From positions 5,704,001 through 5,768,000 of the forward strand of contig OX291552.1 of assembly GCA_946406115.1 (NCBI GenBank): 64,000 bases of DNA, written 5' to 3'. The DNA comes from Apoda limacodes (Eukaryota; Arthropoda; Insecta; Lepidoptera; Limacodidae). Below are positions 51,345-63,600 of the stretch, piece after piece (the stretch's first letter is position 1; the number at the start of each line of letters is the position of its first letter). A model generated the notes under the pieces. It saw only the letters and a program-made list of their open reading frames with translations. It did no database searches and was not told the origin of the DNA. The position numbers and the translations under genes are program-made.

Positions 51345-51680
51345 AAAAAAAACAAACCGGCCAAGTGCGAGTCTGGCTCGGACACCGAGGGTTCCGAGCA
51401 AACTTATTATATGTTGTTGTACTTATATTATTAAAAATATTTTTATTATATGATGTAACTAAAAATTTACGGTTTTCGCAATTTTTCCTTTATGTATGCT
51501 ATAAAACGTTGCTTTAAACAAAATTTCAAGATTCTGAGTTTACGGGAAGTACCCTGTAAATTTTGATTCCCTTGCGAGTTTCGAAAATTTGCGGAAATTT
51601 GCATAAAAATACAAAAAATTGTATCTTTTGATTGCGTTGACTTAGAAGGGCGGATGGAACCCGTGGTGCGGGCAAAAGCT
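51345..51680 (+). repeat. Dispersed repeat R4, reverse-type copy
   Basis: AAACCGGCCAAGTGCGAGTC, TGGCTCGGACACCGAGGGTT, then TTTACGGGAAGTACCCTG, as at 18185-18600. Confidence 0.7.
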
Positions 51681-52916
51681 AGTAGACTGTGAAATTGCGT
51701 TAGTCTGACTTAATCTCCTCTCGCTGTCTTAAAATAGCAGAATGACAAGGTTCTCAACCTTTTTTTTGGTCTGACTGTACAATCGTACATACAAAAGCAT
51801 TTACCTGCTTTTATATTCTTATCAAACGTTGCTCTTTGTGCGGTAGACAGACACATTAAATGGGTGGCATACGTAATGAATATGTTATACGTAATTAATT
51901 AGGTACCTTACTAATAAAAACTTTAATTGTGCGTGACGTCATCCTAGCGCATGTAGCGCATTAAGATGGCGATATAGGCCAGAAAGCTATCTGTAATACT
52001 AACGTTGTGAATGTTAATGTACTAAAAATCATTACACAATGTCATATACATAACTATTAGATATATTTGTTATATACTTCCTTAGTAAATTATTCCATAA
52101 TAACGTCTTAAAACTTATTTTTTTTTGTATGGGATTTAACGTTTCTACCGTTTTGTAGTCACATTTTTTTAGTTTTTGCTACAATTTAGAGTCAATACAC
52201 TAGATAATAAGCTAATCTAATTATTTAATCAACTTTCATTACAATAAAATCCAATACACGCTTTAAAAATTTGCAAAAGTGGTCGCTTCCAGATTTTTTA
52301 TTGCATTAAATACGATAAATGAAAATCACTCAGATAGGTAATGCACTAGACAAAAGCAAGTTTTAGAACATATATTTTTTTCAATCCTTCAGGTGCTCTA
52401 GTTCAGCCACAAAATTTGCACAAAACCGTCGTATTCATGCGTTCTAGCCTATACCGCAACCTTAATGTGACTGGACATGACAACTCTTTAAATAAAAAGA
52501 TTATCAAATCGTCGACGTGTTTTTTTTATGTGTGTTCCCGCATAACTTATTTGTTTGTAAACCAGATTGGTCAATTTTTACATATATAGAAGAAGCGCAT
52601 TATTCTAAAAAGTCTCACCTGTCTCTAGTAAAATATTTCGTATGTTTTAGGTGCAATTATTTATTTCTTTTTAGTTCGTAATGATTTTACAGTCGGTTTT
52701 TTTTATTTGTTAATTTTTTTATTTTTATTAACAGCTTTTAAGTTTTCGTTTTTTTGTGCTCTAGCGCTTTACTATTTTATTCAGGGGTGAAAATACGTAC
52801 TCAGAGGTCCGAAACACACACGACTTGTCCGATTTTCAAACTCTGAAAAAGTTATTTAATACAATCATTTGAATGCATTGAATGGCAAATTATTATTTCT
52901 AATTAAATTATCTTAA

Positions 52917-52918
<2 letters not shown>
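51681..52918. other. Intergenic, no gene recognised
   Basis: AT-rich DNA without recognisable exon, RNA gene or repeat boundary. Confidence 0.45.

Positions 52919-52979
<61 letters not shown>
52919..52979. repeat. AT microsatellite
   Basis: About 30 AT units. The next 1.5 kb up to esterase C is AT-rich, with an R3-like patch near 53640-53800 and a reversed R2 patch near 53225-53255. Confidence 0.93.
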
Positions 52980-52980
<1 letters not shown>

Positions 52981-54488
52981 CTGATGTGTAATTTTGTAAT
53001 CTCCTTTTAATTTCTTTTATTTTGATTAAATCAGACACTTTACTTTATACCTTGACTGTCGTAATCCATCCAAAATACGAGGCAATAATGCAAATTTATA
53101 AACATACAAATATACATACAAGATACGTGCAAAAAACATGACCCTTCCTTGGCAGTCGGTTCAAAAATTAGACTCACTAGTTTTATAGTCCGAAATCGCG
53201 GGAGTAATGCCCCCTGTGTTGGAAGTGTCCAAAGGCTGCGGTGACCGCTTCCTGCTCCGTGTAAAAATATTTAGTGGCACAAGACACGGAGTTCAATTTT
53301 CTATCATAATTTCATATTCTTTTGGGGCTTATTTTTTACTTTTTAATTATTTTTCGAATATGGTTTCATTTTTTATTTATTTTTAGCTTGCCGTTCATCT
53401 ATTTTCGTATTCAATTATTTTAGTAATGCTATTTTACATTCGATCACAGAATTATTTTATTTTTAGCACGGTGTAAATAACGCTTATTAATGAAACAGTT
53501 GCTAAAAGTATACTTTTTTACACGAGTGATGCAGCTGAGTTTCACAATGGCATAGCTTAAGTGATAAGACAAATTTCTTGCAATTGCAAACAATGCTCTG
53601 CAAAGTACTAAAGAAAATATAATTATCTATAGTATAAAGAGGCAGAATTTATTTGTTGTATTGTTTGTTCGTATGGGTAATCTGTCCAACTACTAAACCG
53701 ATTCAAAAAAAACCTTTCTTTAATAGTAAGCTTTAGTATCCCTTTGTTACATAGATACATAAACTGTTTTGATTAAAATAAATTTTTAGTTACAAAAATG
53801 CATTTTCCTAAAAGTTGTAAGAAAAAATATTCCTTTCACGTTGTAACGAAGCGACGAGGTGAACTAATTTATTTGGTGGACCTAATTTATCCTTAATGAG
53901 AGATCCCACCGGTTTTTTTGCGGGATGTTTTTTTATGACATAGTTTATTTTACAGAAACGGAATTTTAAATATGAATTTCAACCTGGAACACAAAGCGCG
54001 TCCATTAAATTACTAGGCGCCATCTAGCGGAAGAGAGTCGCACTTATTTTCAGTGAGTTTTTCTCGTTGCTCGTACTTTAATGTTGTAAGTACATACTTT
54101 ATGCAACGAGTTACTGAAAAATCTATTAATATAATACTAGTTTCGATTTCGTCTTTTAGGTACTTCAATTTGAAAATTAAAATACCTACGTGATTATTAA
54201 CGTTATTTTTGTATACAGTTATTATTTTATACTAAAAATCTGTTTATCAGTATTTTTTTCTATTGTCTATGAATATTGAATTTAAAAAGCTATTTAAATA
54301 TCAACTTTACTAACAGCTATTTAAATCATAAATTACGAAAACACCTTATGGTAATGACTCATAGAGTAATCTTGTACTTATTTTGTTGTAACAAAGTGTA
54401 TATACATGTTTTCGAACAGGAAAATTGGTCAGAGCTCGTTCGATCGTCTCGGTACAGGACGTTTGCATTAATATTTATTTACTTTAAA

Positions 54489-54680
54489 ATGTTTACTTTT
54501 AGAATACTTTTTTTTCTATTTTTCTTAAAGTGTGTTTATTTGAAAAATTCGAACCCGATTATAGAAACGGAAGATGGAAAACTAGAAGGAGCTTGGCTTG
54601 TTAATGAAGATAACAGACGGTATGCGACGTTCAAAGGAGTGCCATATGCAAATCCACCGACTGGGCAATACCGGTTCAAG
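54489..54680 (+). CDS. Esterase C exon 1
   Basis: Signal peptide plus the conserved N-terminus, 64 codons, phase 0 end before gtaatt. Pairs with esterase B exon 1. Confidence 0.9.
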
Positions 54681-57600
54681 GTAATTTTAGCTTGTGTTGA
54701 TCACTAACACGTGTTGAATGCATTAATTAACAAAAACTTTCTTATTACCCGACTGTAAACGGGTTATGTTTTCCACGCATCTATGTACGTAGGTATGTAG
54801 CGTAGTCCCCCCCCCCCTCTCACTGCTGGCAGACTGATCACCTAAAACAGGAAGCCGGAAGAAGTATAATAGGAACAGCGGATAATAATAAGATAAATAT
54901 ATTCGAAATACTTTGAGTTTCCGAATAACAAAATCCCAACCAAGTGCGTGTCGGATCACACGCAGTGTAGAGTTCCGTAGATGCTCGTCACAAGTAAATT
55001 TTAGCCGACTGAGTATATACTTTTTCTTTTAACCTCGTTATACATACGAGCGGCAACTAGATGAGGTAGATTATGGCTTAAGCTTCCTTCTTCAAGAAGA
55101 GAGAGACCTGTGCCCCTGTAATGAGTCGTTATAACGACTGAGGCTATATGCAGAGTGAAAAGAAAGGCACTATCCAAAATCAGCAACATTTAAAGAGTTT
55201 TTTAGTTTTAGAATTAATTAAAGAATTTTTTGAAAGAGGTAACCTAAAATATTTTTTTCATCTCATTGGCCCGGAAAGGTTCACTATGTCGTTTGAAAAC
55301 TGATAAATTTGCGAGGAAAAGCCTACTATATCCACTTTTTAGGGTTTCGTAGCCAAATGGCAAAAAATAGAACCCTTATAGATTCGTCATGTCTGTCTGT
55401 CCGTCCGTCCGTATGTCACAGCCACTTTTTTCCGAAACTATAAGAACTATACGGTTGAAACTTGATAAGTACATGTATTCTGTGAACTGCATTAAAATTT
55501 TCACACAAAAATAGAAAAAAAACAATAAATTTTTGGGGTTACCCATACTTAGAACTTAAACTCAAAAATTTTTTTTTCATCAAACCCATACGTGTGGGGT
55601 TTTTATGAATAGGTCTTCAAAAATGATATGGAGGTTTTTAATATATTTTTTTCCAAACTGAATTGTTTGCGCGAGAGACACTTGGGGTAAAATGTCTACC
55701 CCCGGAACCCTCGGTGCGCGAGTCCAACTCGCACTTGGCCGGTTTTTATGTTTGATGGTTGTATGAAGTTTTGTTACTAGTATCGATGCTTTTAGTGTAC
55801 AAGAATAGAGAGAGACAGAGAAATAAGAAATCCGTAACTCAAACCAAAAAAATACAAACTTCTTTTCAAAAAAAAAAAAAAAACAACCAGTTTCAAAAAG
55901 ATGCACTGAAGAGTTCAAAATAATTACTTATTATCAAAAATCTGATGTGAATTACAGTTTCAGGTTGGTGTCTATGTACAAAACTGTTTATAACACACTC
56001 AAACACATGCATGAAACCAACGTCAAACTGTAATTCAGATCAGATTTTTGGAAACAAGTAATTATTTTTACCTTTTAGCGCATCTTTTTGAAGCCGGTTG
56101 TTTTTTGTTAAATAGTTTTTTTGTATCTTGTACAATTTGTACTTGTTATTTTCCTGGGTGAAAAACGGATGGACATTGCGAAATAAATTAACCCTAAGAT
56201 AATGTTGTATTTTTCTGTAAATGTAGATACATATGGATAAGAAAATCCTTTATCTCAGTCGCATGATGCAAGTATGTGATTGCATTTGTAAATACAAACA
56301 AACACTCACATATATGCGCCCACGACACTTATGAACTTAGCAAACATTGTCAATATAATTGTAAATATCAGTTTGTGTGTTGGTTTATGTATTACTCGCT
56401 TTTGCCAGCGTCTCTGGTCGCGTTCAATTCGTATTCATTCCGAACCGGTGGTAATTAATTTGGTTTTTTTTTATTTTAATTAATAATTAAACTTACATTT
56501 CAAAAATGCTGTTTAAAAGTCTTTTTGAACAAAAAAGTTTGAGTATACCTATTGCCGTCGGATTCCTACGGTCCATTTCTACTTCTTGATTTTAGTAAGC
56601 AAGTTTGATGCAGATTTAATGATTTTCAATTATAAGGCTCCGCCTGCCTTAGATTCGGCTATCGGCGTGGGATATCTACGGCAACTCCTTGATTATAGTA
56701 AACAACCGATTCATACTTGACTTTTTTAGGTTTTTTCCAAATTTCGTTTAAGTCGCTTCAGCCGTAAAAGCGTAACAAGCAACTAAAGAAACTCACTTAC
56801 GCATTTATGATATTAGTTAGGAGTACCTGGAGGACCGAGCGTTGCTCGTTTTTTTTGAACAACGCCATCTATTGTCAAGTAGCTTAAGCGTTGCTTAATA
56901 ACGCCATCTATTGTCAAATAGCTTTAATGTTGCTTATTACTATCACTGCTTAAAAACACGGATAAAACGACGTTTTCTAAAAATGAAACCTAGCTAGATC
57001 GATTAATCGTCCCCGAAACCCACTGCATACTAAATTTCATAAAAATCGTTGGAGCCGTTTCCGAGTTTCAGATTGTATATATATATATATATATATATAC
57101 AAGAATTGCTCGTTTAAAGGTATTATTATTATAAATCTATATATATATATATATAGATTATTTAGGAATGTTAAAAAATTGTTGATGAAACGCTTCAATT
57201 ATAAGAATATTACAGACTTGACATAAAATCATAAGAGATCTTGAAACTATACTAAATACTAGAAGGGCATAGATGCTGGTTTTCTAATAAATAAAAAAAA
57301 CACAAATTTGAGGACAGATATAGGGTGACAGTAATTTGATATGCGATTTTCTTTGCATGGTCTGTTATAAAGTACGCACTCAGACACAAATAGTACATAC
57401 CTACAAGATTTTTTCATTTTGAACCGACTTCAAACAAGGAGGAGGTTTTATGTTCGACGGATATTTTTTTTATGTATGTCCACCGATTTCTCCGACTTTT
57501 GTTTTGAACCGATATCCAAAATTCTTTTTTTATTTGAAAGAGTATACTAATGAGGTGGTCCCATATTAATGAAGTGGATTAAAAACTTAAACTTTTAGAG

Positions 57601-60600
57601 AAAAAAATTATTTCTATTAATTGGACGTACATAAATTATGCATACCAGATTTAACTGACACAATACCAGTTTTGAGAAAATTGTAGTTTTGTTATAATAG
57701 TGTGCTGAAAAAAAAAAACTGTAGGTATGTGTTTCTTATAAAGTTTTTTTACAATAATAAAGAAATTTTTTGTTAGTTTATGAAATATATAAAGCTTGTT
57801 TTAATAAAAAAACGTCTGGATCTTTATTGCATTATACTCAAAATGTCAATGAATTTTGCCAGCGGCTCCACCAGCCCTAAATTTGGTAATCGGCGTGGAA
57901 CTCCTTAATTATACTGATGAAGTTTGCTATAGCGAGCTTTAGCTCGTTTAAACAAGTGTCGTTGAAAGATCACATCATTTCAACATGGCGACTGTATTGT
58001 TGATTTTTGACCACCGGGTCAGAAAAATTAGTTGCGCTATTATTGCTAGCTTGGCGTATAGTACATGTCTTAAACTAGAGATGGCACTCAAACTCAAATT
58101 GTCAGTTTAATAATTAATTTAAAAAAAATAACCGAAAAATAACTTCCAGTTCGAAGTGATTTACCACCGAGAAGAACCGGCAAGAAACTCAGCAGTTAAT
58201 ATTTTATATTTTTTCAACTTCATATTGAAATACAATATAGCCTTACAATAGGTTATAACATAACATACAATGTTTTTATTTAAAAAATATTACAAATGCC
58301 AAAATACAAATCAATGAAGTCCTAATTTTTCTTAGCATTTTTATCATTTATTTATTCATCAACTTTGTAATATCTTTTTTTCATTAAACTATCTTTGACA
58401 TATATTTGAAATTTATTTGAGGGTAAATTAACACATGTTCTGGAAATTTTACTGTAGAAAAATAAACTTTGTGTTGCGAAAGAGCTATGTACCTTCTGAA
58501 GACGACATTTTGGAAATACCAATTTATCCTTATACCTTGATTTAAATTGTGTAGGTCACTATTTTAAGCAAATAAGTGTCAATTTTTGCGTACAAACATT
58601 ATACAAGCGAATATATATTGGCAAGGAACAGTTAAAATGTCAATTTCCCTAAATAGTTCCCTAAGAGAAATTCGAGGTCCTAATTAATAGATTGACCCTA
58701 CTGCTCTCTTATATTTTTGTATAGTCTCCGAAAATTACGATCAAGGTGTCATTCGATTCGGAATATTATGTAGAAAGTTTAAGAAAAAGTTTCAAAAGGG
58801 GCCGATGAAAATTGCAAAAGTTATAAACAATTAAAAAAAAAAAAAGTAGGGGTTTGGTTTTTTTTGAATATCTCAAAAACTATCAAAGATATTCAAAATT
58901 TGAAAAAAGATCTGAAAAGAGGAGGAAATTTCCTAAAAAAAAGTTCTACCTCCCGGAACTGTATCTTTAATATTTATAATTTTTACGAAGCCCTGAAAAT
59001 AGCGCTAAAAGCGGGTAGTCTGGCTTCCGCTCGCGATTTGTCATTCGGACACGGTAACAATAAAAATCATTTTAACATATTAAATATGAATATTAAGGAA
59101 TAAAAAAATTTTAGTACTATTGGGATATATAAATGAACACTAATCCGTAGGCGAAAAATTTTTATCCCCATTTTTCCATTAGTTATGCATTAGTTAATTA
59201 ACTACTTTTTCTGAATAGAATGTTAACAGAAAAAACCTGATTATTATTAAACTACAACCCTAGGATTTTTTTCACTTCTTGGAGTTATTCTTAAAAGGCA
59301 TTAAAATAGATCCCCGTTGGAAAAAATTAAAAATGTTAATTTTCCACTTTTTTATTAACAATCGAAAACATTAAAAAATTAAAAACTGCATAAAAGTTAT
59401 TAAAAAAATTTTGTTTTTCAAATATTTCAAATTTTATGATTTCTAACGGTTAAAAGTTACATGAAAATATTTTTTTTTAATTTTTTACCGCGATTGTTTA
59501 AATAATTGTTATAAACAAATGCATTGTTTATAAGATAATCAACAAATTTTTTTTCCTAATCTACTTGTCGATATAAATTATGATTTTTAAGAAAAAAATT
59601 ATTCCTTAAAAAAAAATATTTATTGCTATAAAATGCATTTCTTAATTAACAATCGTTTTTTACCACTAAATATAAATATTAAGGAACCATTTTGTCTCTA
59701 AAAATCATAAATTCTATTGTTCTTAAATATTCTGGAAAAAAAAATTTTTTTTTTCATTTTTTATTTGTTTATTTAATAAACAATTTGTTATAAACAAATT
59801 GATTTTCTTACTTTATTTTTTTTTTTAATTCGTAATTTAATTATAAAAACAGCTATGTATTATTTTTTATGAAAAATTTTTTTTATCTATTTTTTATATA
59901 ACTTTTAATATTTTTATGTCCTAAAATTTGCCTTTTTATCTCGCTCTTTTTCTTTTATAATTGGTATAACTTTTAAACTATTATATATGCGACAATTATA
60001 CTTCAAGTCGTTTTTATTTATTATAAATTAATGAACAATTTAAGCTTTTAACTTCAGCTCTAGCTCTATTATTTATGTTAATTATTGACAATTGTTTATA
60101 AAAAATAAACCGAAAAAATTTTTTTTCATGTTTTTCATTCCTGCCATATGATAAGACCAAATTGATTTAATTTCTAACAAAAAGTTCATTTTAATTGCCA
60201 AAAAAGAAAATAATAAAAAGATCTTACAAAATTTTAGGATATTTATGAACATCTAACCACGTTTTGGAATAGAAAAACATGAAAAAAAAATTTGCGGTTT
60301 ATTTTTTATAAACAATTGTCAATAATTAACATAAATAATAGAGCTAGAGCTGAAGTTAAAAGCTTAAATTGTTCATTAATTTATAGTAAATAAAAACGAC
60401 TTGAAGTATAATTGTGGTATATATAATAGTTTAAAAGTAATACCAATTATAAAAGAAAAAGAGCGAGATAAAAAGGCAAATTTTAGGACATAAAAATATT
60501 AAAAGTTATATAAAAAATAGATAAAAAAAAATTTTCATAAAAAATAATACATAGCTGTTTTTATAATTAAATTACGAATTAAAAAAATAATTAAGTAAGA

Positions 60601-63600
60601 AAATCAATTTGTTTATAACATATTGTTTATTAAATAAACAAATAAAAAATGAAAAAAAAAATTTTTTTTCCAGAATATTTAAGAACAATAGAATTTATGA
60701 TTTTTAGAGACGAAATGGTTCCTTAATATTTATATTTAGTGGTAAAAAACGATTGTTAATTAAGAAATGCATTTTATAGCAATAAATAATTTTTTTTAAG
60801 GAATAATTTTTTTCTTAAAAATCATAATTTATATCGACAAGTAGATTAGGAAAAAAAATTTGTTGATTATCTTATAAACAATGCATTTGTTTATAACAAT
60901 TATTTAAACAATCGCGGTAAAAAATTAAAAAAAAATATTTTCATGTAACTTTTAACCGTTAGAAATCATAAAATTTGAAATATTTGAAAAACAAAATTTT
61001 TTTAATAACTTTTATGCAGTTTTTAATTTTTTAATGTTTTCGATTGTTAATAAAAAAGTGGAAAATTAACATTTTTAATTTTTTCCAACGGGGATCTATT
61101 TTAATGCCTTTTAAGAATAACTCCAAGAAGTGAAAAAAATCCTAGGGTTGTAGTTTAATAATAATCAGGTTTTTTCTGTTAACATTCTATTCAGAAAAAG
61201 TAGTTAATTAACTAATGCATAACTAATGGAAAAATGGGGATAAAAATTTTTCGCCTACGGATTAGTGTTCATTTATATATCCCAATAGTACTAAAATTTT
61301 TTTATTCCTTAATATTCATATTTAATATATTAAAATGATTTTTATTGTTACCGTGTCCGAATGACAAATCGCGAGCGGAAGCAAGACTACCCGCTTTTAG
61401 CGCTATTTTCAGGGCTCCGTAAAAATTATAAATATTAAAGATACAGTTCCGGGAGGCAGAACTTTTTTTTAGGAAATTTCCTCCTCTTTTCAGATCTTTT
61501 TTTAAATTTCGAATATCTTTGATAGTTTTTGAGATATTCAAAAAAAACCAAACCCCTACTTTTTTTTTTTTAATTGTTTCTAACTTTTGCAATTTTCATC
61601 GGCCCCTTTTGAAACTTTTTCTTAAACTTTCTACATAATATTCCAAATCGAATGACACCTTGATCGTAATTTTCGGAGACTATACAAAAATTTCACCCAA
61701 AAAGGTACATGTTGAGATTATATCAATATCAGCTACCATACCCCAAAGCAAAATTCCATAAGACATGACGGAATGGAAATAGCTAAAGTAGACCAAGCGA
61801 GCAGTATCAACATCTGTAAGATGCCTAACTTTTCTACTTTGGTACATACTTGATATAATAGTTAAAACAGTAAATAAAATTTATGAACTGTTTTATCATA
61901 CAACATAGACCGCGCGCGGTGTGTTCAATTCAATGACATAATGAATCATATCGCCGCATAGTTTGTTTAATTTATTGTTTGTTGTTGATTTGTAAATTAA
62001 TAAGCAAAAATTACGGTACCTAAAAATTTACAATTTGATTTTATTCATCTCATCTATCAGTCATTTATAAATAACATCGTATTTTATTTAAAATTTCTCG
62101 AGAAATCTTGTGCCTTCAAAATAAAAATTTAAGGACTCTATCTTTTAGACCGAAGTATTTAGAAGCCTAATTTTTTTACGGAGTTTGTGCTATATTCGCG
62201 GATTATCTTACAAATAATACATTAATAATTTAAGGAGGTCCTCTTTCAAGAAACAAGTTTTAGCTGCTTTTATTATATTGTAAAAACATTATTAAATTAA
62301 AGCTTTTAAACCTACTTGCCGTGATTATAGTGAGAGCTCAAAATTAAAATAACAAATAATAAAAACCCGTCAAATATGAGACGGGTCCGAGCCATTACCA
62401 TATTAAATTCCTCTGTCAGCGCCATCTAGCGATTAATAATTCTACTACTACTGCCCTGCGCCCCTGATTCAAATAAAGAATTGAAGATTTATTAACTGTT
62501 GAGTTTCTTTCAGGACCCACAACCCCTTACACCGTGGTCTGGAGTAAGAAACGCCACTGCTTATCGTTCAGCATGTTTACAACTCGAATCAAGTTTGGAC
62601 GTGATCCTTGGTAAAAGAATTTCGAAAATAAATTACCTAATTAAGATGATTACAATCTAAGACCAATCTTGCACTAGGCTCGTGATCTGGATTGAACGGC
62701 ACTTGATCACGTGACCACGTCAGTGCAGTTTACGAAAATAGATATCGTTAATTCGATCGGGGATGCCCCCATAATTTCCGTTAACGTAACGTTCCCTAAA
62801 ACATGGTTGAGCGAAGCGATGGCTGATTCATGTGTCATACTCGTGAACGGGTGCCGCCTGTGGAGGCTGGTCTGCTTTTGCAAACTTCTTTGTATTCATA
62901 GTATTTAGTCTTACTTTTTTGTTTTGTTAATAATACTGTAAGACATTGATTATTTCTTAGTGATGAATACATAAACTGTCTTTTGTTTATATTAGATACT
63001 TTTTTATGTTGTGCTTGTGCTTTATATTTCATGTTTTTTTATGTTTGTAATGGAAAGTGTCCTTTTATGATAGGGAGGGCATTTTCCAATATTTTAATTG
63101 GACGCTGTAAAAGAAAGGGAGAAAAGAAATGCCCTTGCTGAGTTTCTTGCCGGTTCTTCTCAGTACAAGGTCTCCCGCCCTGTAGACTTACGAACCGATG
63201 GCGTAGTGACATTCATAAGTGCTCAATTATTGTAGCCTAATCTGAATAAAATTATATTGAATTGAATATTGAATTGAATTGAGTTACACTTGAGCTCCTA
63301 TTTTTTTTTTAAATAAAACCTATCTAACGATACACCGTAGGTTCAATGGAGCATGCGCTGAGGGTTACATGCCTCAGTTTAATGTACGGAGAGATAACCT
63401 AAAAATTTTATTACACTTAATTTCAACTCAAAATGTATGATGGTCCACATAAGACTCCTGTAAAATTTCATCAGAATAGATCCAAAGATGGTGGAATTAT
63501 AAGACAACATTTGGACGGACGGACGGACATGACGAATCTAAGCCTAAGGCAGACCTATTACCTAATTCTGTTTACAACTTATAAAGTCGGTTTCGTTGCT

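Noticed and set aside
54276..54488. Upstream in-frame ATG that would add 71 residues to esterase C
   Set aside because: The added residues are not esterase-like, and the signal peptide starts at the ATG at 54489. The upstream part is probably 5' untranslated or intergenic sequence.
58713..61691. Inverted repeat as a head-to-head gene duplication
   Set aside because: The arms contain no recognisable gene, and the unit is inserted within a LINE, so a mobile foldback element explains it better.
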